This document shows, piece after piece, positions 48,001 to 63,000 of a DNA stretch of 64,000 bases (its first letter is position 1; each line of letters starts with the position of its first letter). A program made the translations under genes and the position numbers. The DNA is taken from NCBI GenBank assembly GCA_914767715.1, contig OU612065.1, positions 26,104,001-26,168,000 of the forward strand, read 5' to 3'. Source of the stretch: Membranipora membranacea. Lineage: Eukaryota > Bryozoa > Gymnolaemata > Cheilostomatida > Membraniporidae. The notes under the pieces were generated by a model, which saw only the letters and a program-made list of their open reading frames with translations, ran no database searches and had not been told where the DNA came from.

Positions 48001-51000
48001 GCCTTTCAAATCATACATGTATATTTTACTTTATTTTCAGGCCACCGAGCGGAATAAATGGTGACTTTAGTCAGATCAGTGCGTCTCCTGCTGCTGCGGC
48101 TGGTAATATGAATCGTAAAAGCTCCGCCTCGTTACAGAGTTCATATTCATCATGCACGGTAAGTTACAGACATGATACTCTTGGAATTTAGTCAAAATAT
48201 GTGAAAAAAGGGTAGAGATGTTTGGTATGTTGTTAGGACTTCACAATGACGCAGCAGCCTTGGATTTTCCAGGGTAGGTCAATCAATCAAATTTGAACAT
48301 AAATAAATATAAACCACTGCCAAATATGGTAGCCTGCCACCATTTAATCACTCAATCATAAAAGGAAATTTCCTTCTTCTGCGATTAACAATATCTAAGT
48401 TGCTGATAGTTAGTGATGTTGACCTATAACTCAACAAATAACATCAAGATTGTAAAACCCATTTCAGCATTTGAGTGAAGTTTAGAGTTTATGCTGATTG
48501 ATATGATTTTAAGGCTGGTGAACTTCACAGAATATCAATGAGGTTATACATCCCATAAATTACATAAGCTATGGCATTTTTGAAAATTTGAAAGGTCATA
48601 AAAGTCAGGGGAGAATGTGTCAGTTTTGAGTCCTATCTGACCAAAAATACTAAATGCTGATCATGGTCGTTAAAATGTTGGTTTTCAGATCATGTACAGT
48701 ATCAACATATGAAATCTATGGTTGGGATTCTACAGCAGAACGATGTTATGATAGGCAGCCCCGTGCTAAATTAAGTTACTTTTTTTGTGAAGAATACTTA
48801 AAATTATCGTTTCTATTCATGGGTTGATTTGAATGAATTGCAATGAAACTTCACAATTTAGGTGTTGCCTGCCCCTTATTTGATTCTCTCATCGAATTTT
48901 GTCTTATCCAGTTTTTCTTTTCTAATTTCTCACAGATACCAGTTACAGATGTGGTTGACCCTCCTGACTTTGAGGAGATAATAAACCAGCAGAAGGCGTT
49001 TGAGAAGGACAGGTGTATCCCATTTATTGACTTCCCTGAGGATGATGTCGATGTGTGTCTATTACACCGGCAGCAGAGGACTATAGAGCCTGTTCGGGTT
49101 GAGCCTGGGTATGAAACATGTTTGTATTAAAGACTTGTCTCATGTAAAAGCCTCATTACAAATAATCTATTAATAGTAGCTCTGCTAATCAGCCCTAGCA
49201 TAGTTCTACCAGGGAGTTTGGGACCAAACTCCCTGGTTCTACTAAGCAGAGAGACTGCAAATATTGGAGTCATCTTCTCATTATTTTTATGTATGATATA
49301 TGCTACTTACATCATAAATTTAAATCATATACTTAGCATAATAATTATTATTAGTTCTATGTGTAAAATACATTTACTAATGTACCGGCAATCACAAAGT
49401 GAATTATTTATTTTTGTTCACCAAGAATAAGCTGCATCTTGGCTTCATATGACATATAGTAATAATGATGTATAGTGTGTAGCTCAATGTTTCCATTTAC
49501 TAGACACAGATTCAACAAATCCGAAATTTGAAAGGGTTCTTTTGACCAATTCAATATGTGAATATGTGTGGATTATATCACACCAACTTCATCTACCTGA
49601 CCCTAAATGGATAATATACCGGTCTGGTGAAAATCCAGCCACAAAGCATGCAATTAGAAATTGTCCTCACACACCCAAGGGCTATACTCACTATCAATGA
49701 CTGATCGATCTCAGCGCACCTTGTCATCAGCTGGTTAGCCATGCGAAACATATACCACCTTATGATCATCGGTTTCTCTGAGTCAACTATTAGATGGTGA
49801 GATTACATGATTAATACTAAAACTGTTACCCAGGCAAGTAGGCTACATGTGGATATTTGAGCACCGCTAAGCCTGCAGCTACGTTTCTACAACTATGTTA
49901 CACAAGTTTCTCACTGATCACTGAACATCAGCTGTGGATAGCAAGCTGCCTTACTGGATATTTTATACTATAAACAATCGCTAGCTTTTAAAGGATGAAG
50001 TAATCGTTCGTTTGGATGTGCCGATGAGCAGTGTCACAGCGCATCATTCGAGCTTGACAGAAGATCAATTTATCAGAGTTCAGTCATATTCAGTGCGATT
50101 CCAGCGGCAGCAGCTTATGACATACTGATGAACTTGAAGCTGTAAGGTACTCAAGTAGTCATTGGGGGCGTCTAGCATTATCTCTTTAAAAAGCGTATTC
50201 AACCTGTTCTGAGAACACTACCATCTAATCCAGGACCTGACTACAGCATATGTTTCTGAGCTCCTCATACTTACTTCACACAATATCGACCAATGATCTT
50301 GCTCACCGCACAATTGCTGCTAACAACCTTTAAGTTGAGCTCGACATAATAAAATATAAACATGACAGCTATGGAGAGAAGACGACAAGACGTCAGGAGA
50401 CATAGGGCTCGTTCTACCGGTCATCAGTACGCTGGTTTCTCACCAGATACAATGGATTATTATAGTCTTGATAGACGAGTGGATATGAGGAATTATTCTA
50501 AGCATACTGCAGCAGCTCGTTCCCTGGATTATACAGCAGAGTTTAGTGCTATGGATTACTGTAGTATGGATAGAAGGCTGGATGGTATGAAGAAAAATAA
50601 ATACAAATACGTTATAGATGAAGACGACTCGTCTGATGATACTCTGGAGTATATGGAACTATTCAGTGATGACTTTGATGAGTAAGGAAGAAACATAGAT
50701 TGATAGATAGATATCCACTTAATTTTACCGCTCAAAATAGTACATGGTGACATGGCTATCATAATAAGAGCTAGTATTAGATAAAAAAGCAAAAACTAAA
50801 GATCAATGATATAATGTATTTAAAACGTCTTTGATAAAGGAAGGGAGTTCAAAAAACATCATTGGTTATTTAGGGTGTTTTGTAACTTACAGTAGTTATC
50901 AAATTATATCGAGTATACAACATACATAATATCCATTTACAATTAGCAGTATTGGGACATTATCCCAATACTGCTAATTGTATATGGATGATGTAAAGAG

Positions 51001-54000
51001 TGTCATTAGCCTTATCAAGCGGCGACTTTTTTGGGTTTTGGGAGTATCTCCAAACACAAAAGTAGCCGCCCTTGACATGGCTAGAGTGTCATATTTCTGG
51101 TCTAACTATTTACAGTAGCATCGTTTACAGGCAATCATTCATACTATCATGGTAATCAGGAATCCAATACAAGTACTCAAGCTTTATCTAACGATCAACA
51201 TTTGTATGGATTAGAGGATTTGGCTACCATTTAGGAAGCTCAGGCGCCTTTTCATTACAATTCTGCCTTCACAATAGTCTATTGTGGTTGGACAGGATAT
51301 ATTACCACACTGAAAGTCATCATAATACCAGAGACTATGGATATATTATCTATAGTCTCGGATAATACCATGGTTATTTGGCATGATCTCCACATGTGCT
51401 GATTCCAGCGTAACCTGACCATAGATATCCTATAGATATAGCAGATACATGAAGATAAAGTTGGAGAGCTAGACCAAGATTTGCATAAGATGACGATAAT
51501 TTGTATTTGTTTGATTTCAGGGCCGAGGCAGATGGTAGAGTTAGAGATTGTCTCAATAGCTACAGTAATGACTATACAGTGTATAAAAGAAGGTAATAAC
51601 AACATTGAGGAGCTGTACAGCTTATTTTTGCACCATTTATTTCAGCTACCTCAAACCGAACCCAAGGGCCAAGTTGTTTGACGTTGAGATATTATCACAG
51701 AGTATGGATATGTCCTTACTCTGCGATATAATAATGAATGTCTGAAAAAAGCGGATAACTTATGTAACAACCTTTGTTTCGCATAAATAAGTGATTATAG
51801 ATATATCCTTAGCTGTGATATAATTATGAGTGTCTGAAAAAAAGTGGGATAACTTATGTAATAGCCATTGTTTTGTAAAATTAAGTGCGAAGTAGGTCTG
51901 CCTAGTAACTGTTGAGTGTTACATTGCATCACTGTAGCTTGCAACGGAAACTCATATTTTCGTCAATTTGATATTGGCGATTAGCCAAAGGTACTACGTT
52001 CTATCAAGGAACATAATTTACCAGATTAAATTTGGGAGGTTTTACTGTTACTGTCAGGTGATTTATCACGTTCTCAAGTGGAGATTCCTGACTATCTTGA
52101 GAGTTACAGACAGACTCTGCTCCAACAAGCATTCTGTTTACTTGTCCTGTAAATAGCAGTATCTGGCACCATCCTATATTAGGGAATCATTTATTATCAT
52201 TGAGCTCCTAAAAGGTTTCAGATCTGTTGGGTTTATGTTGTTTTCGGTGTTGAAATATCAATTAGACTGATTCCAAATGCTTAGTCATACATTTTCTCCA
52301 AGGTTATCAAAAGCAGGTGGCTCTGTTTGGGTGTGAGGTCACCATTTAGTACTCCGTCCTGTTGCACAACTATTCAGTTCTACGTAATGATCTCACCCAA
52401 CTCAACAGTGCCATTAAAATTAATTTTTCTCGCCCTGTCTTGCAGTTCTCGTGAGGCGACTCCAATTTCAATCATTTTTTTTATGTTTAGACACCTTATC
52501 GCTCAAAGATGGTGTCCGATAACTTGCAGATCATTAGGGATTGTATGATTGCTAGTTAAGTGGTGTATCTATATTTCTGTGTGCTAGTGAGCACCACCTC
52601 AGGCCATTAATCAACTCAATCTAGATTTCCGCAAATGTACAATGTTTGCTCTTGCAGACTAAATTGCAGGTCGGCAGTATCACATCTTAGTCCTTTGGAT
52701 GGAGGACATTTAAAATTGCATGTGTACTCAGACATGTCTTGTTGCCTGAGTGACCCGTTCACTCCTAACTAGAAGGCGCAGCAGACCAGCTGTTAAATTG
52801 TGCATTTGACGCCCAACCTCAAATTTGTGTACTGGTATCTTACAGATTCTAGCATTCCAATTGACCAATCTTAAATTTGTGTACTGGTATCTAGCATTCC
52901 AATTAACCAACTTAATTAACTGCAGAAAGAACAATGGTTTGGTGCAGACTGTAGACTCGACTAAATATTGGGTCATCCATTCATCTTTTCTCACAGATAC
53001 CTTGACTACAGTTCAACGCAGAACTCGAGGGAAAAAGTGACTGAAGTATCAGAAATACAGAAAGGTCTCAACAAACATGATTATGAGATAGATGTGGTCG
53101 AAGAGATCCTTCCTCTGCAAAGGGTATGGCTTGAGCATTGATGATGTAAACTTTTCACAGATCCTGAAGGGACAGCTTAATATATATACCTAGAGGAGTA
53201 GATTACTAGCAATAGGATTATAGGGCCATCTTAGCGCAGGCTTGAACGAGCTAAATTTATGAATAGCTAAGATTTATTCATCCTCAACACTTCACGTAAA
53301 CTCTCACCTAAGCTAGCTAAATTTGGTGCTATCTAACAATAAGTCAACCCAAAACTAGCTAAAATTTACACCTCTAGGGTACTTATGACGTTGACACTAT
53401 TTGTAGAATTATGGTAATTGAATATATTCCTGAATTGCAAATCATCTTCATTCAGGTCATTAGCAAATTAGACTACAATATTTCAATCTGCAACACCTTA
53501 GGGAATGGTTGGTATGCTAAACACCACGACTTGCTAACTAATAATGCAGATCTGATTGACTTGCAACCTTTGAGGTAGACACTACTTGACATGGATATAA
53601 TATGTGGGCCTCATTAGTTATCTATAGACTGTTGTTCTGTTTATATCTCGGTCATATGCTAAGTTACCAAACGAATCTCCTAAAAGTATACGCATCTCCG
53701 TTTCTGAATTATTTGAGAGTCTTTTAGGCACAGACCTGATATCATCTCTGACTGTTTTTTCCTTTTCAATCACACACAGTTTTGGCAAGTGTCTGATTCT
53801 GAGTCATAGCTGTCAAAAAACGATTGCAAAATCATAACTAAAAGAAGCGCTAAGGGTCCGCTTTATAAACCCTTATATTGAAAACAATACCATGCAGAGG
53901 AATTCCATAGTGCCAAAGTAATATTTATGCCTGGATTATTTTGCAGGGTGAATCTAAGCGCTCGTCGATTCGCCTGAATGACGTGTCGAGGAGTAGCTGG

Positions 54001-57000
54001 GCGAGCAGCGTGTTTGACCTGAAGAGTAGTAAGCCCGATGAGTTACTACCTAACCTTCTCGATCAGATACCAGTGGAGGAAGTCGATCAGACTAACCAGA
54101 GCAAGAGGGAGACCAACAGACACAAACAACTCTTCTCCATCTACCAACCACTAGACGAGGTATAATCATAGCCTATTATTAAAGACTACTCAAAGACCAA
54201 TGCTTGTTATAGTCTGGCAGTTACTTATCATAAAGTTTAGTCAGATTCGTATGGTAAAAAAATTCAATGCTCTTCTTGGAATTAATTATTGCTGGTGGAA
54301 AAAGTCACCATCTATAATTCATGCCAAGTAGAGCATAGAATTTTTTTACCATGCAAATCTGACACAACATCATCATAAGTAACTGCCTGACTATAACATG
54401 CATTGGTCTTTGGGTAGTCTATAAGTATCTGGGTATACTCTGAGTACCTGGTCATCGAAGGTTTCTACCATAAACATAATAATATATATATATATATAAA
54501 TATTTATATGTTTATGGTTTCTACAGTTAACAGGAACTTAATAATGATCTTCTGTTGCAAGACCTATTATTTGAACAGTGGTATACGTTAGAACCCATTG
54601 GTGACCAAACTAAATTACTCGGAAGAACTTCTACAGGTTCGCTTGCATACATTTGCCGCCGCTATATCTACGTCTTGGTGCACTTGAAAAGTGGTTTGCT
54701 ATTCATAAATAATAATGAAGCTTTAGAAAATAAATATGGTTTTCCCTTTTTTCTCTCCTTGAGCAATCCATTGAAGAAATAGATTACGATCACTTTGATG
54801 GAGGTAGTCGTTGGTGACATCTCATCTCTCTAAATCATGGCCTTATTCAGCTCATTATTATAATGAATGATGAGTATTTCCAACATCTATTAACCTGTCA
54901 CAAAAAGCTGGATTTACATATTTAAAATTTTAATTATGGTTTCGTTTATACACCTATTAGCTTTTTAACACCCAAAAACGAGAGTGTTTACACCAAAAGT
55001 AGACCATCTCATCATGCATGTGATTTCCCAGCATTCATCATGAATATCCTCCAGTTAGCTGTTAATGACAATCAGAGGGTTGATGTTGACAAGTTGGAAA
55101 TTGGTAGCAGCTAACAGGGCAGAAGAAGTTGTCAGAAGCAGTTATTTGAGTGAGATTCGGGTTGGGTTTGTTACATTTTTTATTCATGTTAGGTAAAACT
55201 TACATCCTTCATCTTCAAGTGGCCAGTGTGTTACATCCTCTTCATCCACTTGTATCAAACAATTTTAGTGCCCATTTAATCTGAATAAAATTGTTACCAA
55301 GGTTGATGTTTGGTTTGTAGAATGATGAAGTTATCGAGAGGAGGGAAATACCCAGATCTCCGGCTGAACATTTTGGACACAGAATACTCGTCAAGTGTTT
55401 ACAGCTTCGGTAGGTCTCACTAATTTATCACAATGGTTGAATTGCCAAAGGCTATGTCCAAATAAGAGAACAAGCTGTTGGGCCGTCGGCAAGGGAGGAA
55501 GGCGTTTGGGGGTTCAGACAAGGACCTGCTTTGATTACATCCTCGGTGCTGGTTACAATATTTTATTGCAATAGATGAATTGTCAAAGGTGTAGTCTGCA
55601 AAAGAAGGCCTGGATAGAAGGATCAAGCAGCTTTTTATCTCTATCCCCTCTAATTCGGTTATTCTCAAGCAGATGCTGTTTGAGAATTGTGTCAGCTCTG
55701 ATTTGATTATAACCTTGGTGCTGGCCTGTCTCAACATGATTCAGTTATTAATCAGACCAATGCGTGGTTTCTCAGTTCTGGTGCTTCAGACTCTTGTCTG
55801 GCCTCGGTGTCATCTCTTCAGACTCCAAGTTTGAATGGAAAAGAAATTGTTTTGGGTCCAAACTACTCATAAATCCTAAAAAAATTATGTATTGATACCT
55901 TAATTTTTACTAAATGACACATTCACTGAGTGACACACTCATTGAATGACACATACCAATTCTGTTCAACATTTGCACTAATGTTTCATCCTGACACTAA
56001 ACCCTCTTGTGGCCTGATTGATTTTACAATCGACTATTTTATCCACCACGATAGACACAAGCCACACTCTAATCTCCCTATGGATTTGCCATGGTTTGAA
56101 ATTATTCTACCGGATTAGTTTAATAAGTAGAACAAAGCATTGAAATCCCAATATAGCATCTATTTTTTCCTCATTACGCATTTAATAACATTAGACTACC
56201 TCGTCTGGAACATGACTAAACAAAGTAAACCATGTGACTTTTTCAGTTCTCCAGTTTTTCTCCATTGTTTTTTGTATAGCCATCTTACCTCTCCATAAAA
56301 ATATATATAAACATATATCCATATGTTTTGTGTATAGCCATCTTACCTCTCCGTAAAATATATATAAACATATATACATATGTTTACATATATATATTCA
56401 TAAGTTCATAGACTTTTTAATAAACATTATATACACTATTATATAATAAATATTATTATGTATATGTATAGGCTTCACTAGTAAATGGATTGAATTTTCT
56501 TCTTGCTTACAGACTGGAGTTGGAGTTGGAGCCTCTGTTTGCTAACATGTGCCTTTATGATGCCAAAGAGAGGAAGAAGATCTCCGAGAATTTCTACTTT
56601 GATCTGACGCAAGAATCCACTAAAAAGCTTCTGATTAATCACATACCTAAACAGGATATATCAACTCTCAGTCGCTCCTGTATCTTCAACATAACCTATC
56701 CATCTCCTGATATATTCATTGTGATCAGGGTAAGAGCGAGGACATATGTTCAGGTTGAATCAGGCGTAATCAATATTTCGAAATTTAAAGTAGCCAAACT
56801 TGCCAACACTGCAAAAGCCTTTTTTTGGTGTTCAACTAGGAAAACTAAAACAAACCAAACAAATATTTGAATTTTCTAACTTGGTTGCTTAATTTTCCTT
56901 TGTATGGGCGAATACTAAAATAAAACTGACATGTGAAAATGACATGTGAAACATCTGAGCCCAATCGAGAGTGGCAGTTCTACTTTCAGGCCTCACAGAA

Positions 57001-60000
57001 TGCTAATGATTGATTGCCGCCACCATCATTCTGTGATTTCCTGTTACTCTTTTATTGTGCCAGCTGGAAAAAGTACTACAGCCAGGTGATGTGTCCGAGG
57101 TGTATACTAAGGAGGAGAAGAGTATAAACAAAGAGAAAGCCGCCTCCCTCGCCAAACAATACTGTGAAAAACTAGGTGGTTACCGGATGCCGTTCGCTTG
57201 GACTGCTATTCAGCTAATGAATATGGTGAACGGCGCTAATAGTCTGGATAAGGACTCTACCCTCGGCAGCGATAATAGCAGCACAGGCAGCAGTGGTAGT
57301 CTGGGTAAGATTCTACTGCCTGAAAACTCGAAAATCTTGATATTTCACGTGTGACCGTACCTGACCCGTATCTAAATTTTTTAGAAAAACCTGATCCGTG
57401 CCTCTTTTTGCCTACCCGCTCAAACTCTGATTGTTGTGTGTTGGGCGACGCATAAAAAAGGACACTAAATAAATTGATACTCAATGGGATGCCAGAAACG
57501 AAGCTGCAGTCATATCACTTTGCACTGATTTAGATTGCAGACAGATATGTAATATCAATGCAGGTGGGATTTGGGAGTCAACCTCTTTAAGAGGAACTGT
57601 TACTGTAACTGTTATCGTAATTTAAGCAACAAAAACCTTTTATGATGGAAGGTGTTGTAAAGGATATACCAACTATCATCTGGTAAGCTTGACCAGACAT
57701 GAGGGTGTATGTCACTTATGATTAGCTAACAACAAGATTACATGCAGTTTTAAGGTGTCAATGATCTGCTAGCGAACTAAGGGTATTACATGATTGGCAA
57801 AGAGAACCAACCAGCAGGCAAGACTGCTCAATTCACTATGGTTCCATGCTCAAATGAGTGGTCCACTCCCATATCAAATGACGAGTGCTTACAATTTCCA
57901 TGATTCCGTGTATTGATTGGCCCTCAAACCGCTGCCACATCAACATATGGAAACCTAGTGAATCAAACTCTCAGCACTTAATCTGGCAGTCTTTGCCAAT
58001 TAGGTACAGGGCGAAGTTTCAGTCCTATGAAATAATTTGTCACCTATTACATGTAGGTGGTTGCTGTTGGGAAACCAGTGGCAACGTAGCTAATTATTGC
58101 TAAAACTGGACATGTTGTCCTGTGATGTTACTAATGGTAACCTAGGAAACCGATGATATTACACGCTGGCCTGACACTGTAGACAAATTTGCTTATCCAG
58201 TAGGCAGTTTTATTGTCAACTGACACTCAATTAATAATTATATCCTCCTAATCTCTTAATCTACCAGTGGAATGCTCCCAGAATCATTATAAATACTCCA
58301 CTATGGTATGCTATCAGTGTAAGGATCAGCAGAAATGCTGCTTTATGTCCCACAACAATGTTTATTTCCACGCTGGTGCTCCCAAGTAATTAAAAGTACC
58401 CACTGTGCTGATGAGATGCTGCTAAATTATAGCTTTGTAGCTGATATCTCCCAATCATGCCAAAGGATAAATTATAATGATTTTTGGTGCAAGGATGAGC
58501 TTTTTTGGCCATGGAACCTGCTAAGTGTTGTGAGAATTACCTGTTGGAAAAGTGTCATAAACAGAGGCTCATCAATCATTAATTAATTGGTCCCTTTTTT
58601 TATAAACTTAGCTGAAATGATAACAGTCGCACATAAAAAAAATTTACTTGCAGGTAACTCTTCGAACTTTAGTTACTTAGCACCCGACCTGCGTCTATTG
58701 ATAACTCATCCTGTCATTAGGCGCCTGAGTGGGAAGCGGAGACAAGACGTGTGCTCTTGGGGGGTCTTTCAATTAAAACAGCCAAAAGAAATTGCTATCT
58801 GATCGATCACTAAGAGAGTGAGCGAGACTTATTAGTCTCCAAATCGCTCACTCATTGAAGGAAATGCTGTATCCACTCTGAGTGAGTGTTCAGATTTGTA
58901 TAATCGAAAGACCAAATGAGCGATCATTGTGAGCAAAGTTATGGTGATAACTTGCTTCAAAAAGCATCGTTCATTCTAATTGAAAGACTCCCCTGGAAAA
59001 ATAATCAGCGCGATATTCCTCCTTCAAATAAGCTTCAATACATCAACGGGTTGAACTAAATGGTACATCTGTTGATGGATGTACGCCTGCTTTCATGTAT
59101 GACATCACAGTGTTTTATTTACAGATAAGAGGTTGTCCGGTCTAACCGAAAACTTGATGAAGAGGGCGTCACGTGATGACTCGCTGACTCGATCTATGAC
59201 TGGAGTCAGTGATTCTAACCGCTCACTGAGATCCCAAGTCATGAGCGATAAACGATCCAGCTGGTACGAACGGGAGGAGATGACTATGCCTAACCTAAAT
59301 ACATTCAGACCCGTCACTCTCACCGTGGCCAGCTTCTTCAAACAGGTTGGTGCCTATCTATGGTAGGATTTATCTTAAAACACCTGCTCAACTAAATCTT
59401 GTTTAGGTGACAAGCTGGGAGGAGCTGTTCAGGATTTTGACTGTTGCTCAGTACAGTAAGAATATATGACTGGAAAGTGTGGTTATAATATCCTCATTCT
59501 AGCATCTGGAAATGGCTCACTTAGTATCGTTAATAACACAGAAAGAATTATTGATAAGATAGATAGATGCTGTAGTTTTCTTCTGGCGGCTGGGACTGAT
59601 AAGTACACACTGTACATCAAAAATTACCTTACAGCGATAATTTCAAGTTCAAATTCCCATTGGTGTAAATTATCAAACAATTTCAGTGTCTTTTAGGTCT
59701 ATTTAGTCTACCTGTCTGCCTTAGGGCCTACTTGGTTCACATTTTATTGATTTATGTTGGTGAACTTGTGAGTTTTTCTCATCTCTAAGGTCTCAAGGTT
59801 AGACCAAGCGACTACTATATCCTTTTCTATTAATCGACATAACAATTAACTTTGATGAGGAAATTTGTAAATGTGATCTCTTCTTTGGGCGTGTCATGTA
59901 GGTTCCTCAATTAGCGGCAGAACTCTGCCTCTTCTGTAAATATTTCTCATCGATTAGAAGCATAGACTCGCTATACTATCATATTAGCTTTATAATTAGA

Positions 60001-63000
60001 CGTGATTTCTTCATCTTATAAGTTTTTGCTGTTTTGAAACAGAAGCTCTTACATAAATCACAGCGTCGTCACAGGAAGCAATTTGTCAGGGTTTTAAAAC
60101 TAGCACTCAAATTATTTTTTACCTTCTAATCTCTCTGAAGACGAGAACATGTAACAGAAGATCTGTACCAAAGTTTATATAATATAATATACGTAACTTC
60201 CACACTGTGGTTTTTTGTTCCGCATAACGCAAGTACCTCATATGTCTTGTGTTTTATATTAATTGCTTGATGGTATCTTAATCTTCTTAAGCTGTCTAGT
60301 TTAGGTTGAATCCAGTGCGTTTCTGTAATGGTTATTGATGATTTTTTACAATGGAAAGGTTTACCACCACCTTGCTACCAGGGACAGCGGTTATGCAAAT
60401 TGTAATATTTAACGCACTACTTCTTCAAGGTTTAGTTGCTTTCAGGTAATCTTCTCCTTCGCTTTTGTAGGAAACAGACAAGCTGAATGATGACGATCTA
60501 TTCAAACTTCTACTGGAGGTGAAACGATCATCATCGGCACTGAAGAAGCTTAAGACAATACCAGGAGAGCTAAAGCTCGATGTGTCTCCCTGCCCCAAAG
60601 ATCCAATGTACTGTCTCAGCCCTGAGTTGTATAAAATAGAACCCTATCCTGATGAGAAAGGCAGACCAACTAAGGAGATCGTGGAATTTCCACCAAGAGA
60701 ATTATTCGTGCCATACACAACATATAGGTTTGTATCTAGTTTAAGCGCTCAAACTGTGTTGGAATGGCTGGTAGTAGCATTCAATTATCAACCACTTTTA
60801 GGAAAGCGGAAGTGGAAATTCCAAGCTAATATTAAGACTGTTATTTAACCGGACACAAAAAATGTGTGAGCGCTCAAACTGTGCCGGGACAGCTGGTAGT
60901 AGCATCCCACCACAAACCACATTGGGGAAAGTGGTCGGTAATGGAATTCTACTACAAGCCATCTCAGGCGCTTAGCAAGTTTGTATCTGGTTAAATAGCA
61001 GTTCTTAATATTAGCGTGGAATTTCCGCCCAAGGAGTTATTGGTGCCATACTCAATGTAAACATTCGTATGTGGTTCCATAATGACAATCATCTTGATGG
61101 CATGCCTGTATTACTTTGAGCACTGGACTATATAAATAGTGTGTGAGTGGTGACAGATAAACTTCCCAATCAATCTCAGGCGCAATTTATATACCATCAA
61201 TCCTAATTCAATTATTACTGGACTACGATTTAGTATCTTCTGGAATGTCACTATACTGGTAGTTCTTTTCCAATCGCATACTCGTGCCACAACAATGAAG
61301 CCCTCCGGAATGACTGGCAGTTCCTACCCAGAACAGGCTCAAGATTGTATATTATTAGACCAGCAATGCCCATTGTATGACCACTTTTAATTTTATTCAA
61401 ATCTTTAGTCTAGTCTTGGCTCAAATTTGTAAATTATTAGACCAGCTATTCCCATTAATGACCACTTTTCATTTTAATCGAAATTTTGTTTACTTTACAG
61501 AAACCTGCTCTATGTCTACCCTCGTAATGTTAACTTTACAAATCGTCAAGGGTCGGCGCGTAATATAGCTGTCAAGGTCGAGTTTGTGGCAGGAGACAAC
61601 CCCTTACCTGTGATATTCGGTAAATCAAGCTGTCCGGAGTTTGCCAGACAAGCCTACTCTGCAGTGGCATATCATAACAAGTAAGTGGTATCATTTCCTA
61701 TCCCTGTCATCTACTTTTTTTTAACTTTATTGGCATAACTTTCATTTGATGAGAATGTTTTTCAAAATCAGCCATCAAGAAAAAAAAACCTTTTCAATCA
61801 AGACGATGAAAAAGATGATCAAAAAAATATCGTTCCTATGATGTATTATTTAACGTGATTGATATTTATTGAATATGATTTCATATCCTTGACATCTGGA
61901 TGATTCAAATTCAATCCTGTATCATGAGGATGTAGTCTCAGGGATAGAGTCGCCTCATCTCGGTGTTTCCGAAATTCCCCTCTGTTGTCAAACAGTATTG
62001 AATTTATCCTCTAAAGTTTGTCAATACATAGTTTTCCCCATTGGACCAGGGCTCCTCAATTTTTTTGACAACGCTAAGATGAGATAACTCTCATTTACAT
62101 CAATTAACTTAATAACCAAGCCAGGGAGTTTGGGACCAAACTCCCTGACCAAGCTTAGGCATTTTGTATTACTTTTAAGAACCTATTTAGAGCACTGTGG
62201 CAACCGTTGAAATAGTCTGTGGACACATTTAGCCATCAGTTTTGCTAGAAGGAAAACTCATCTCAACTTTTCTAAACTACTATCTCTATAAGTTTAAAAG
62301 TAACAAGTGTTCATAGCAAATTGAGTGTCTTCCCTGGATGTTAATGAACGCCTATAAAGATATTGTAATGGCCAGAATAGTTTTTTTAACCCCAACAAAC
62401 ATCTCAAGCCCTTAAACGGAATTTGGAAGTTTTTCTCTGAAAAAGACCTTGAGGATATGACTTGACTCTATAATAATAAGTTCTGGGAAAATGTTGTTTG
62501 TTGATTTTCAGAATGCATAAATTTGTGTGTCAAAGTTTTAATCAAAGTTTTAATCACTGTAATAGAAGTTTTGTGAAAACAATAATTTTCAAGATGACTC
62601 GAAAATCAGGTTATGAACACTTCTTCGACAATTTGTGGTCAAGAACCTGTTTAGCAGTTTTTTTCTCATGCAGCGCTATGTTTACTGCTGTGTTTGTGCG
62701 CTCCAATTCCACTAGCTGTCTATTATTTGGTCCAATGCACAAAATGATGAACAACTGCTGAAAATTGTACCCTCTAATCTCTTATAACTTTATTCATGAC
62801 AACCTGAATTTTTGCAAGTTTTTATGTAACTTGCACCTAAGCTTACATTCTAGCACCCTTTCAAGGGCTAGCTGATGACTGTAATCACTGGTAGTTTATG
62901 GTAATACAACTGTTTTCTTATGGTATATTTATCAACATCCCGTAATCATGTTATGACTGTCAAAAATCTTTTTACACGAGACCAAGTGCCTGGGGGTGTA

